Assembly: GCA_030145955.1 (NCBI GenBank)
Contig: JASLCR010000007.1
Coordinates: 1 to 29,054, forward strand
DNA from: Candidatus Saccharimonadales bacterium
Lineage (GTDB): Bacteria > Patescibacteriota > Saccharimonadia > Saccharimonadales > Saccharimonadaceae
Reading direction: 5' to 3'
Length of the DNA stretch: 29,054 nt
Translations under genes and position numbers: made by a program
In this document: positions 13,748 to 21,473 of the stretch, in pieces
How positions within the stretch are numbered: position 1 is the stretch's first letter
How the letters are laid out: each line of letters starts with the position of its first letter
The notes under the pieces: model-generated
What the model was told of the DNA's origin: nothing
What the model saw: only the letters and a program-made list of their open reading frames with translations
Database searches by the model: none

Positions 13748-15220
13748 TTAAAGACTTGTGATATCTACCCGTTTTTGCTCTGTTGTATCACGATCACGCA
13801 CTGTAACGGTGCCATCACCTTCGATAGTTTCAAAGTCAATCACCACACAATACGGTGTACCAATTTCGTCTTGCCGGCGATACCGCTTACCAATATTGCC
13901 GTTGTCGTCCCATATGACCGCACCGTGTTTTTTCTTAAGTGCCGCGTAGACTTCACGCGCTTTTTCAACTAGCTCTGGCTTATTTTTTAGTAGCGGTGAT
14001 ACCGCATACTTCACTGGTGCAAGGTGATGTGGGAATTTCATCACCACTCGCTTTTCACCATTTACTTCATCTTCCGTGTACGCACTTGAAAGCACTGCCA
14101 TGAGTGCTCGTTCTACGCCAAAGCTTGGTTCAATCACATGAGGAACAAATTTTGTGTTCGTTCCCTTCACGGTATATTCCATACTTTTGTTTGCCACACG
14201 CTGAATATTACCTAAGTCAAAGTCAGTACGATAGGCAATTCCTAACAGCTCTTCCTTGCCAATTGGAAAATCAAACTCAATATCAATCGTCCGCTTTGAA
14301 TAATGCGCCCTATCTTCCTCTGGCACTTCAAGCTCATGAATGCTCTCTTTCGGCAGACCAAGCATCTGCAAGAATTCATGAGTTGAGGCAAGTAATAACT
14401 CAAACGACTCTTGCCATTTATCCGGATCAACAAAGTACTCAATCTCCATCTGCTCAAACTCGCGCGAGCGGAACACAAAGTCACGAGGACTGATTTCGTT
14501 GCGAAATGCCTTGCCCTGCTGCGCAATACCAAATGGTAGATCTGGGTAAAAAGCATCGACCACGTTTTTGAAGTTAGTAAAGATGCCCTGAGCTGTTTCC
14601 GGACGAAGGTAGACCTTTGCTGTTTGGCGCTCCTCAACACCATGCTTAATTCGCTTCTCCGCAATTTCAGTCCAAGCCTCAATCTCAACAGGAGAACCAT
14701 TTTTTGCACGATCAGTAGCACGACGAAGAGCACCAATATCCATCGCATCCACCTCACCAGCAACTGGACCGATAGTTGTCTCAAACATCATGTTAAACGT
14801 CCGTGACTTACTTAGCTGATTCCCATCTGGACTTTTGATACCATTGGTCTTGATAGCCTCGTCCATCTGCTGCATTGTCATGCCGTCTGGATTAACACCG
14901 TTGTCTTTCAAGATATGATCCGTTCGGAAACGTCGGTGATTCACGGTGTCTTCACAAAGCGGGTCAACAAAGGTATCTACGTGACCACTCGCCTGCCAGA
15001 CTTTCTGGTTCATCAGAATCGCCGCATCAACACCATACATGTCGTCACGCTGCTCAACAAAAAAGTCCCACCAAAGATTCATAATATTTCGCTTCAATGT
15101 CACGCCAAGTGGGCCATAGTCCCATGTGCCACTCAGACCACCATAGACATCTGACCCTTGATAGATAAATCCTCGCCGTTTCGCGAGGCTGACAATATTT
15201 TCCATTTTCTCGTTCTTCAT
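13748..15220 (-). CDS. glyQS: Glycyl-tRNA synthetase, single-chain class II type
   Basis: Charges tRNA-Gly; the alpha2 type found in archaea, eukaryotes and some bacteria, not the bacterial alpha2beta2 enzyme. Over 490 residues: N-terminal RRGFIYQGSDVYGGLSGTWD, the substrate-side YGPLG, and LWWDFFVEQRDDMYGVDAAI. Class II motif 2 is FRNEISPRDFVFRSREFEQM, and motif 3 is around IEPSFGVERALMAVL. A C-terminal anticodon-binding domain follows (APVKYAVSPLL ... RYRRQDEIGTPYCVVIDFET). MKNEKMEN gives two possible Met starts. An extended -10 (TGGTATAAT) ends 8 bases before ATG 15220. It is a single-gene unit facing away from the TPR-like gene. Confidence 0.97.
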   Translation of the reverse strand: MKNEKMENIVSLAKRRGFIYQGSDVYGGLSGTWDYGPLGVTLKRNIMNLWWDFFVEQRDDMYGVDAAILMNQKVWQASGHVDTFVDPLCEDTVNHRRFRTDHILKDNGVNPDGMTMQQMDEAIKTNGIKSPDGNQLSKSRTFNMMFETTIGPVAGEVDAMDIGALRRATDRAKNGSPVEIEAWTEIAEKRIKHGVEERQTAKVYLRPETAQGIFTNFKNVVDAFYPDLPFGIAQQGKAFRNEISPRDFVFRSREFEQMEIEYFVDPDKWQESFELLLASTHEFLQMLGLPKESIHELEVPEEDRAHYSKRTIDIEFDFPIGKEELLGIAYRTDFDLGNIQRVANKSMEYTVKGTNTKFVPHVIEPSFGVERALMAVLSSAYTEDEVNGEKRVVMKFPHHLAPVKYAVSPLLKNKPELVEKAREVYAALKKKHGAVIWDDNGNIGKRYRRQDEIGTPYCVVIDFETIEGDGTVTVRDRDTTEQKRVDITSL

Positions 15221-15228
15221 TACTGTTG

Positions 15229-15237
15229 ATTATACCA
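15229..15237 (-). promoter_or_regulatory. Extended -10 promoter of glycyl-tRNA synthetase
   Basis: TGGTATAAT on the minus strand, ending 8 bases before ATG 15220. Confidence 0.65.
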
Positions 15238-15283
15238 GCAACACCATTAATGTACGAATAGTAAAGACTTTTTGATAAAAATA

Positions 15284-15292
15284 TGTTATAAT
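15284..15292 (+). promoter_or_regulatory. Extended -10 promoter of the TPR-like gene
   Basis: TGTTATAAT (consensus TATAAT at 15287-15292) in an AT-rich stretch. Leader of about 35 bases with AAGGAAG at 15318-15324. Confidence 0.65.
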
Positions 15293-15333
15293 ATACCTAT
15301 TGCACATCGACAATTTGAAGGAAGTGATATCAC

Positions 15334-16053
15334 TTGGATTCACTCACCGAGACCAAGCGCCTCATTACGCGCGCTGGACACCTGCTCAATGCCGGTGAAC
15401 CTGAGCGTGCACTCGGTGTCATGTTTATGGCACTTGGGGCAACAACCGACCACGGCGTGAAGACAGAGGCTGCGTACTACCTGCCTCGTATCCGTCATGG
15501 CTTCGCGCTCATCTATGCAGCCATGGGAGAGGACAAACGAGCAAAGCGAAATTTCGAACTCGCCCTTAAGGGATTCGAACTGGACAATCGCATCGGTCGT
15601 GCGCGTGTCATGCGTGATTACGGCTGGTTTCAGTTCACACGCGGCTATGAAGTTGCCGGTGGGCGTCTCCTCAACCGTGCGCTCGACAGCCTCACTGCCG
15701 AGCACGTGCACGACGAGCGCTGGGAACGAGAGATGGCTGCAACACAGGGGTTTCTGGCGCGCACTACTGCCGCCATTGATCCCTCGGAGGCACTCGATGA
15801 ATTCATCCGAGTTGACGAGGTACTTCGCGGCGGAGACAAGTGGATCTACGAGCTGGACAACCTCCAGCACTTGATTCGCCTACTCCCTTTGCAAAAGCGC
15901 CTCTCGTATCAATTGCGGGCGGTTGTCATCTGGGAACGAATCCATGTTTCCGAGGAGCTGAAGCTCCTCAAGGGTGATTTCATTGATGGCAATCCCATTG
16001 ATGGTCTTACGCGCATTGCGTGGCGCACTGCGCGACGTCACTTCCCGCTGTGA
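15334..16053 (+). CDS. TPR-like helical-repeat protein with G/C-rich codon use
   Basis: 239 residues, all-helical, soluble. Paired amphipathic helices look like tetratricopeptide-type repeats, for example HLLNAGEPERALGVMFMALG, ALIYAAMGEDKRAKRNFELA and LLNRALDSL. It starts with TTG 15334, 9 bases after AAGGAAG. Third-position G/C (CTC, CGC, GGC, GAC) is visibly heavier than in every neighbour, and it is the lone plus-strand gene between minus-strand glyQS and recO, with its own promoter and terminator. These point to later acquisition or special expression. TPR proteins are scaffolds; the partner is unknown. Confidence 0.82.
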   Translation: MDSLTETKRLITRAGHLLNAGEPERALGVMFMALGATTDHGVKTEAAYYLPRIRHGFALIYAAMGEDKRAKRNFELALKGFELDNRIGRARVMRDYGWFQFTRGYEVAGGRLLNRALDSLTAEHVHDERWEREMAATQGFLARTTAAIDPSEALDEFIRVDEVLRGGDKWIYELDNLQHLIRLLPLQKRLSYQLRAVVIWERIHVSEELKLLKGDFIDGNPIDGLTRIAWRTARRHFPL

Positions 16054-16061
16054 TGTGCATC

Positions 16062-16096
16062 AGCCCGTACTTTCTCACAAGGAAAGACGGGCTTTT
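16062..16096 (+). terminator. Intrinsic terminator of the TPR-like gene
   Basis: AGCCCGT (16062-16068) pairs with ACGGGCT (16087-16093), and CTTTC with GAAAG inside it after one bulged A. A TTTT tail follows. Confidence 0.8.
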
Positions 16097-16102
16097 GCAT
16101 TT

Positions 16103-16783
16103 CTAGTGCGCTGCCGCTCGTTCAGCAATCCACAAACAGTCATCAATTAATGTATCGATGCCGTTTACCTGCATCGCCACTTGCGGTGATCGTGCACTTA
16201 GTAGGCGTAGGATTTTAATATGAGCTGCAGTAAATCTTCCCTGATTACTAAACATTAATACTCCCGCATTCGGATCGAAATCATACCGGGCGTCCTCCAC
16301 TAACTTCATACCATTATCGTCAGTCGAGAGGTTTAACCCCTGGCCAAGTAGAATTGCCAGCTGCAACCAAAACCACACTTTGATCACCGCAAGCAATACA
16401 TTCAAATCATTAAGATTCTCCAACGTCTCATCAAGAAGCGTGAAGAATGCGCTCTCATCAAGTGCATCTGCCGCTTTTGTAATTTGCTTAATACTCTCGT
16501 ATCCAAACTGAAGTCGATCATAATCCTCAAGAATACTGCGGTACGTCTGTATAATTCTCGACCCTGTCACTGTTGCCAGATCACTTTTTCCAAAATGTAG
16601 CGTCATATCAAGTTTTGCAAACGGCTCAACTGCTCCAGCAAGTTTACTCTTTTCGCGGCGTACCCCTTTTGCAATTGCACTAAGCTTTCCGTGATCTGGC
16701 GTAAGCAGCTGGATAATGCGGTCAGCTTCGCCATAGTTGGTACGTCTGAGCACGATGGCCGGTGTGCGGATCGTCTGGCTCAT
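16103..16783 (-). CDS. recO: DNA repair protein RecO
   Basis: Recombination mediator that anneals DNA and loads RecA on SSB-coated DNA with RecR. The 226 residues start with the OB-fold block TPAIVLRRTNYGEADRII, continue QLLTPDHGKLSAIAKGVRR and PFAKLDMTLHFGKSDLATV, and end in a helical domain. The four-Cys zinc site found in some RecO proteins is absent. Its ATG overlaps the stop of the response-regulator gene by 4 bases (ATGA), so it is the third gene of a kinase-regulator-recO operon, an unusual partnership. Confidence 0.93.
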   Translation of the reverse strand: MSQTIRTPAIVLRRTNYGEADRIIQLLTPDHGKLSAIAKGVRREKSKLAGAVEPFAKLDMTLHFGKSDLATVTGSRIIQTYRSILEDYDRLQFGYESIKQITKAADALDESAFFTLLDETLENLNDLNVLLAVIKVWFWLQLAILLGQGLNLSTDDNGMKLVEDARYDFDPNAGVLMFSNQGRFTAAHIKILRLLSARSPQVAMQVNGIDTLIDDCLWIAERAAAH

Positions 16784-17145
16784 GCAACCACCCCTTGAAT
16801 CGCCTCAACCAACTCAATCGGCGTCACCGTTGCTTTATCGAGCACGGCTCGCACCCCATAGCGTGACACAATCTCAGGATCAACACGGTCGGCAATATTG
16901 CTTACCAACAAAACAGGTATGCGAGATAGATCTCTGTGCGACTGCAGCTCATGCAAAAGCGTAGGTGCCGTGCTGTGCTTGAGTAAGATATCAAGGATAA
17001 TCACATCAGGCGCTACCGTATCGATCAAATCAATTGCACTTGACCCATCAGTAGCAAGATGCGGCTCTAGCCCCGCTTTTGCGAGCACCCGGACATAATG
17101 CGCCCCTAGCCAGCGATCATCTTCAACAATTACAACTCGTTTCAT
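16780..17145 (-). CDS. Receiver-only response regulator
   Basis: 121 residues, CheY-like receiver with no output domain. The acidic pocket is E8, D9, D10 (VVIVEDDRW). The phospho-acceptor is D52 (DVIILDILL), the switch Ser S82 (PVLLVSN), and the conserved Lys K104 (AVLDKATV). It overlaps the kinase gene upstream and recO downstream by 4 bases each. Without an effector domain it should signal by protein contact, possibly with a separate protein. Confidence 0.93.
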   Translation of the reverse strand: MKRVVIVEDDRWLGAHYVRVLAKAGLEPHLATDGSSAIDLIDTVAPDVIILDILLKHSTAPTLLHELQSHRDLSRIPVLLVSNIADRVDPEIVSRYGVRAVLDKATVTPIELVEAIQGVVA

Positions 17146-17852
17146 ACCAGTGTCAGTTGTTTTGATACAAGCAAGTCAACATAAAAGGATGCCCCGTCTC
17201 GGTGTCGTGACGCGCCAATTGTGCCACCAAATTGTCGGGCAAATTCCTCCGCTATCATCAGCCCAAGACCATGCCTGTCATATGGTAATTGACTCGGCTG
17301 CACGTTCAGATTTACACTACTGCGTGTTCTGCGATTACGTACACCAATTCGTACCCTGTCACGTTTTTGCAGGAGGGTTGCATATACTTCAACAACACTT
17401 GTTGGATCACTGTATTCAAGCGCATTGTCGGCAAAATTCATCAATATCCGATGCAGTAGATCAGGGTTAGCTACTGCCAAATGGTCTCGAGATTTTTTAT
17501 GAAACTCAAACGAGCGACCGTGCGCCTTATACAGTGGTTGGATTTCCTGCGTTACCTGCTGACATACCACCGAAGAGCTAAGGGGGGCGGTATCAAAAAG
17601 CTGCTGCTGCTTTCTTGCTGTGCTTGCAACGCTTGACGCAAATCGGAGGGCTCGTTCACTCGTTAGACGAATCTGCCGCGTAATCTCATCTCGCTCCTCA
17701 ATTGTTAATTCAGCATCCTCAAGCTCAAGTGTTAATTGACGAATAAGCGCAAGCGGCGATTTAAGCTCGTGTGCAAGAAAAGACGAAGAAGTAAAGTTCC
17801 CATGAACAGACACCCCCCCGCTCACTTTGGCATGTCCCTCTCCACTGGTCAT
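17142..17852 (-). CDS. Cytosolic sensor-less histidine kinase
   Basis: 236 residues: short N-terminus, HisKA dimerisation domain with phospho-accepting H28 (FLAHELKSPLALIRQL), and HATPase_c domain with N-box NFADNALEYS and G-box HGLGLMIAEEFARQFGGTIG. There is no membrane helix and no recognisable sensor domain, so the signal must come through partner proteins or the HisKA domain itself. It is the first gene of the operon with the receiver and recO; the cognate pair is very likely. An extended -10 (TGCTACACT) ends 8 bases before ATG 17852. Confidence 0.92.
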   Translation of the reverse strand: MTSGEGHAKVSGGVSVHGNFTSSSFLAHELKSPLALIRQLTLELEDAELTIEERDEITRQIRLTSERALRFASSVASTARKQQQLFDTAPLSSSVVCQQVTQEIQPLYKAHGRSFEFHKKSRDHLAVANPDLLHRILMNFADNALEYSDPTSVVEVYATLLQKRDRVRIGVRNRRTRSSVNLNVQPSQLPYDRHGLGLMIAEEFARQFGGTIGASRHRDGASFYVDLLVSKQLTLV

Positions 17853-17860
17853 ATATATAC

Positions 17861-17869
17861 AGTGTAGCA
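17861..17869 (-). promoter_or_regulatory. Extended -10 promoter of the kinase-regulator-recO operon
   Basis: TGCTACACT on the minus strand, 8 bases before ATG 17852. Confidence 0.55.
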
Positions 17870-17893
17870 GAAATCGTACGAGAAATTGGCTAA

Positions 17894-18559
17894 CTACGCG
17901 TTGAATTCAATCGTTTTAACAATCTTATCGAAGTCAGGCTTAAATGTATCTGCATCCGTAAATATCGAGACTGTTTTGTCGCGTAGCTTAAAGAACACTC
18001 CGGCGCCTCGAATATCCTTCGAGAAGCTACCGTCAAGTCGTACTCCACTATGACCATTTGCTGAAACAGTACTGTTTTTGAGGTCGCCCTTTTTCACAAG
18101 GCTGTCATAGGAAGCAATTATCTTGTCATAGTCTTTGCTTTCAATCACTACACGAAGCGCGTAACGCGAGTCTGCACCATTTACTGATGGAACAGTTACT
18201 GGGTGCAGGTAGGCTTCATAACTACCGCCCTTAGAGCCATCTGTATCGACATAGACACTCCATGTCTTTGGATAGTTAAATGTGAGCCGCCCATAATCAT
18301 CAGGGCCAACGAACTGACGATTCGGTTCTTTTTCGCGTTCAAGAAACTTTTCCTGCTCCTCTTCCTGCGTGTCGCGGACAGCTTTCGCCTTCGCTGTTTC
18401 TATTTTCGCGTCAACGTTACTCTTCTGATCGCTATACTGCACAAAAAGCCAGATCGCAAGTGCAACACATGCCACCAAGGCAAGTGCGAGTAAGATAATC
18501 GCAATCATACCGCCATTCACACTACCAATTTGTTGTTTTTTAGTATTCCTCATTTGCAT
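17894..18559 (-). CDS. Membrane-anchored protein with PsbP-like extracellular domain, unknown
   Basis: 221 residues from ATG 18559: basic tail, one transmembrane helix (GGMIAIILLALALVACVALAIWLFV), a charged helical stalk (KIETAKAKAVRDTQEEEQEK), then a beta-rich extracellular domain (LTFNYPKTWSVYVDT ... SIFTDADTFKPDFDKIVKTIEF). The NYPKTWS...I...I.F pattern is seen in small lipoprotein or PsbP-like domains; this comparison is loose. A frame open to 18622 overlaps the upstream gene; a TTTACA-17-TATAAT promoter ends 6 bases before ATG 18559, which fixes this start. Confidence 0.85.
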   Translation of the reverse strand: MQMRNTKKQQIGSVNGGMIAIILLALALVACVALAIWLFVQYSDQKSNVDAKIETAKAKAVRDTQEEEQEKFLEREKEPNRQFVGPDDYGRLTFNYPKTWSVYVDTDGSKGGSYEAYLHPVTVPSVNGADSRYALRVVIESKDYDKIIASYDSLVKKGDLKNSTVSANGHSGVRLDGSFSKDIRGAGVFFKLRDKTVSIFTDADTFKPDFDKIVKTIEFNA

Positions 18560-18565
18560 GATCTG

Positions 18566-18594
18566 ATTATACTTGTGGTTTTTTTGCATGTAAA
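18566..18594 (-). promoter_or_regulatory. Promoter inside the end of the methyltransferase gene (leaderless)
   Basis: TTTACA (18594-18589), exactly 17 bases, TATAAT (18571-18566) on the minus strand. ATG 18559 is the seventh base after the -10, the textbook position of the transcription start. The best-formed leaderless promoter in the window. Confidence 0.78.
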
Positions 18595-19094
18595 GCTTTG
18601 ATTTCGTATAGGTGATACGCACCTTGCTGCCCTATGCTCGTATACCCGGGTAGTTCAAAGCCGTAGCTGAGTACGTACAGCGTATGCTCCAAGCGCGTTG
18701 TCTCGTCCTCAATACGACGCGTCAATCGTTTAATGTCGCGTGCATCACTAAAAAGATAGACAATAGTCGTATCATCGGGAAATGGCGTCGTCCATATATT
18801 TGCAAGCTTTGCCTGCACGGTAGGATATTTGCGCGAAAGCAAACGTGTCACCCATACAAGTAACGGGTTCAGTTCATATCCTACTGCCTGCGCGCCATAG
18901 CGGGCAGCCTCACGAAGCACTACCCCATCGCCTGCGCCAAGATCAAGCAGGACATCTTTGGAGTCCAGTTTGTAAAGTTCGTCAAAGGCAGCACGTATAT
19001 GCTTACGACGAGATGGCACATACGGGGCGCCAAAAAAGACGACGAATCCAAATGCGAGAATTATTCCAAAGAGTATCCAGAATGCAATGACCAT
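18567..19094 (-). CDS. Membrane-anchored class I methyltransferase, FAM173-like
   Basis: 175 residues: one N-terminal transmembrane helix (AFWILFGIILAFGFVVFFGA), then APYVPSRRKHIRAAFDELYK and a Rossmann methyltransferase domain with the SAM loop LLDLGAGDGVVLREAA (about 49-64) and acidic post-loop GYELNPLLVW. The helix, the PYVPS segment and GYELNP-LLVW resemble the FAM173/ATPSCKMT group, whose eukaryotic members methylate lysines of mitochondrial proteins including the ATP synthase c-subunit. A membrane-protein substrate is thus plausible here; this is inference. It follows xseB by 10 bases. Confidence 0.85.
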   Translation of the reverse strand: MVIAFWILFGIILAFGFVVFFGAPYVPSRRKHIRAAFDELYKLDSKDVLLDLGAGDGVVLREAARYGAQAVGYELNPLLVWVTRLLSRKYPTVQAKLANIWTTPFPDDTTIVYLFSDARDIKRLTRRIEDETTRLEHTLYVLSYGFELPGYTSIGQQGAYHLYEIKALHAKKPQV

Positions 19095-19104
19095 ACCGTT
19101 AATA

Positions 19105-19311
19105 TTATGATTTGCTAAAATCCTGTTTTAGCTGGTTAATCTTATTCTTAAAAGTACCGAGCTCTTCTTCAATTTGCTTGGCTAACTTTTCAGCTTCTCT
19201 GAATTTTTCAATTGCTTCTTCAAGCACAAAATCTTCACCCTCAAACCACTGCACTTGCTGGTCAAGTTCGGCAAGCATTGCTGAAATTGTTTTGTTACTT
19301 TTCTCTGACAT
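19105..19311 (-). CDS. xseB: Exonuclease VII small subunit
   Basis: 68 residues from ATG 19311, helical hairpin with the family pattern ISAMLAELDQQVQWFEGEDF, LEEAIEKFREAEKLAKQIEE and a coiled C-terminus. It pairs with XseA to form exonuclease VII, which degrades single-stranded DNA to oligonucleotides. GGAGG 7 bases before the ATG decides the start over the longer frame (to 19356). It overlaps the xseA 3' end by 17 bases, indicating coupled synthesis of the two subunits. Confidence 0.93.
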   Translation of the reverse strand: MSEKSNKTISAMLAELDQQVQWFEGEDFVLEEAIEKFREAEKLAKQIEEELGTFKNKINQLKQDFSKS

Positions 19312-20392
19312 GACGTACCTCCGTCTCAATATATTGTTTTCTCGTCTCAATCTCAAGCGTCTTTCCTATCCCGATATCGCCCCTCACAATTGCATAGCCG
19401 CGCTCAAGCACACGTGTTGGGTCAAATGCTGCCAGTACCGCCCGAAATTGCCCAATCCGACTTATAGAGTCATCAATCGAGTCATCAATCTTCTCAAGCA
19501 TCAGCTGTAACTTTTGCCTCCGCTCATAATCAATAGCTTCAGCCGCACTGTCGGTACGCGCCATAACATGTCTTAGCTGCGTCTCAACATACCGCAGAAT
19601 ATCCTGCTTATTCGGTACGAGAAGCTCTGCAGCATTACTTGGAGTACTTGCCCTCACATCAGCCACAAGATCAACCAGGGTCTCATCAACCTCATGCCCA
19701 ATACCTGTTAGTACGGGCACACGGCTTGCAGCCACCTGCCGCACTAATAATTCATCGTTAAATGCAGCCAAGTCATCTGCGCTACCTCCGCCACGTATAA
19801 TGACAATTACTTCGGGCAACTGCGGCTGCTGCGATATATACTCGAGTGCACGAATTATCTGATCTGGAGCGCTCTCGCCTTGCACCTGCACATGAGCAAC
19901 ATCAATCTCTAGCCCGCCCCAACGCGCATCAACAATCTTCATGAAATCAGCATATCCAGCAGCCTGCATACTCGAAATCACCGCAATGCGTTGCGGTATC
20001 GGAGGAAGAGCTCGCTTTCGTTCATCAGTAAATAGACCTTCAGCGCTCAATTTCTTATGAAGCAGCTCAAAGTTCCGCCTTAGTGCTCCCTCACCCACCG
20101 GACGAATCTGGTCAACTGTTAGACTAAATTTACCCCATTTCGTGAGTTTCGGATGAGCTCGCACAATCACCCGCATCCCATCCTCTATCACCACACGAAG
20201 TTGGAACTTCATCATGAAACAGCCAATCGATCCCTCATCATCCTTAAGATCAAAGAAGATAAATTTATCTTGATTCACCTTAAAACTCGCAACCTCACCT
20301 TCAACCTCTACAAAAGGATACGCTGTATCAAGTACTTGGTTTGTAAGCGCAATAAACTCACCGACACTAAGCTTGAGACTTTGATTTTCCAT
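19295..20392 (-). CDS. xseA: Exonuclease VII large subunit
   Basis: Catalytic subunit of exonuclease VII. 365 residues: N-terminal OB-fold (VEGEVASFKVNQDKFIFFDL ... RVIVRAHPKLTKWGKFSLTV), catalytic domain with RIAVISSMQAAGYADFMKI, VIIRGGGSADDLAAFNDE (about 196-213) and PVLTGIGHEVDETLVDLVAD, then a coiled-coil and a C-terminal strand region (VLERGYAIV). It is a little shorter than the E. coli protein (456), mainly in the coiled coil. The start overlaps the upstream flippase-like gene by 26 bases; no separate promoter seen. Confidence 0.96.
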   Translation of the reverse strand: MENQSLKLSVGEFIALTNQVLDTAYPFVEVEGEVASFKVNQDKFIFFDLKDDEGSIGCFMMKFQLRVVIEDGMRVIVRAHPKLTKWGKFSLTVDQIRPVGEGALRRNFELLHKKLSAEGLFTDERKRALPPIPQRIAVISSMQAAGYADFMKIVDARWGGLEIDVAHVQVQGESAPDQIIRALEYISQQPQLPEVIVIIRGGGSADDLAAFNDELLVRQVAASRVPVLTGIGHEVDETLVDLVADVRASTPSNAAELLVPNKQDILRYVETQLRHVMARTDSAAEAIDYERRQKLQLMLEKIDDSIDDSISRIGQFRAVLAAFDPTRVLERGYAIVRGDIGIGKTLEIETRKQYIETEVRHVREK

Positions 20393-21401
20393 ACTTTATC
20401 AGTGCATGTTGATAAAAGAAGTAGCCAAGACCAATCGTCCCAAGGAGCAAGATTACCCGTGTAAGTACAATGCCGGCAATTGCCGTACCCGCAGTGATAC
20501 CAGCAACAGCTAAAAATGATACCATAATTGCCTCAAATGCCCCTGTTCCACCTGGAGTAACGACAAATGACGCAGCAAATGTTGCTAGTCCATACGCAAT
20601 CAGAATAGGTGCCGGGTTTACTGGCGAGCCAAGCGCCCAAAACGTAATTGCATAGAGAAGTACGTCGCCAATAGTAAAAAGCAATCCCCATAGAAACGGC
20701 TTAAGTAAAATCCGCTTATCTTTTTTTAACTCGAGATAATCTGCATGAATATCATCAAAAAATTTCAATGCTCGTGAGACATCAAAATCACTCGCACTTT
20801 TTCCTCTTACCATGCGAAGTACACGATTCACGACACTAACAAGCCGCGTAACCGCCGCATGCCCGCGCGAAGGGCTGCCAATTAAATATACCGCAAACGC
20901 CGTACCGCCACACATACCAAAGACGATCACCGAACTCAGCAAAATCATCCAACGATTTATGTCGCCGTCAACAGTAATCGCAACTAGCGCTATCGTCAGA
21001 AGAACAATAAATGCCGCAAAGCTCGCTACAAAACGAACAAGCTGCGCCATTGTGGCTCGCCCTGGTGAAATACCATATTTATGTAACCGCCATGTCATAT
21101 AGGAAACACCACTCACTCCTGCGCTTGGCAGAACATGATTCACAAAATTCATCTCGAGCGCCATTCTCGCCTGCGTTGCAACGTTAATGTGTTTAATTAC
21201 CTTTTTGTCGCGAAGATACGCAAACATCATCTCACCAGCAATAAAATACACCACTACCTGCATTGGGATAATTAGGCTCAATATCCAAAGATCCACTGAC
21301 CCAAGCAACTGCCAGGCATGAGCAATCTCATGACGTGCAGCAAATAAGATAATTACAAGCAGTCCAACAGTGATAATACTCAGCCACGTTTTCAAAGACA
21401 T
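20367..21401 (-). CDS. LPG-synthase-type/flippase-like integral membrane protein
   Basis: 344 residues, about eight transmembrane helices, matching the lysylphosphatidylglycerol-synthase transmembrane (UPF0104) fold: NFVNHVLPSAGVSGVSYMTW (about 90-109) and FVVTPGGTGAFEAIMVSFLA (about 275-294) are its two signature loops. There is no C-terminal aminoacyl-transferase domain, so it is the stand-alone flippase-like form. Members are linked to lipid flipping or envelope modification. First gene of the chain to xseA-xseB-methyltransferase; a TATAAT ends 7 bases before ATG 21401. Confidence 0.9.
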   Translation of the reverse strand: MSLKTWLSIITVGLLVIILFAARHEIAHAWQLLGSVDLWILSLIIPMQVVVYFIAGEMMFAYLRDKKVIKHINVATQARMALEMNFVNHVLPSAGVSGVSYMTWRLHKYGISPGRATMAQLVRFVASFAAFIVLLTIALVAITVDGDINRWMILLSSVIVFGMCGGTAFAVYLIGSPSRGHAAVTRLVSVVNRVLRMVRGKSASDFDVSRALKFFDDIHADYLELKKDKRILLKPFLWGLLFTIGDVLLYAITFWALGSPVNPAPILIAYGLATFAASFVVTPGGTGAFEAIMVSFLAVAGITAGTAIAGIVLTRVILLLGTIGLGYFFYQHALIKYGKSKSQA

Positions 21402-21408
21402 ATTTTTT

Positions 21409-21414
21409 ATTATA
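21409..21414 (-). promoter_or_regulatory. -10 element of the flippase-xseAB operon
   Basis: TATAAT on the minus strand, 7 bases before ATG 21401, so the message should be leaderless. Confidence 0.6.
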
Positions 21415-21455
21415 CTACGTGCCCTATCTTGATGCGATCATAATACTAACACTAC

Positions 21456-21464
21456 TGCTATAAT
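21456..21464 (+). promoter_or_regulatory. Extended -10 promoter of the TRM11-like gene
   Basis: TGCTATAAT; ATG 21474 follows 9 bases after. Divergent from the flippase promoter, 41 bases away. Confidence 0.65.
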
Positions 21465-21473
21465 AGAGACACT

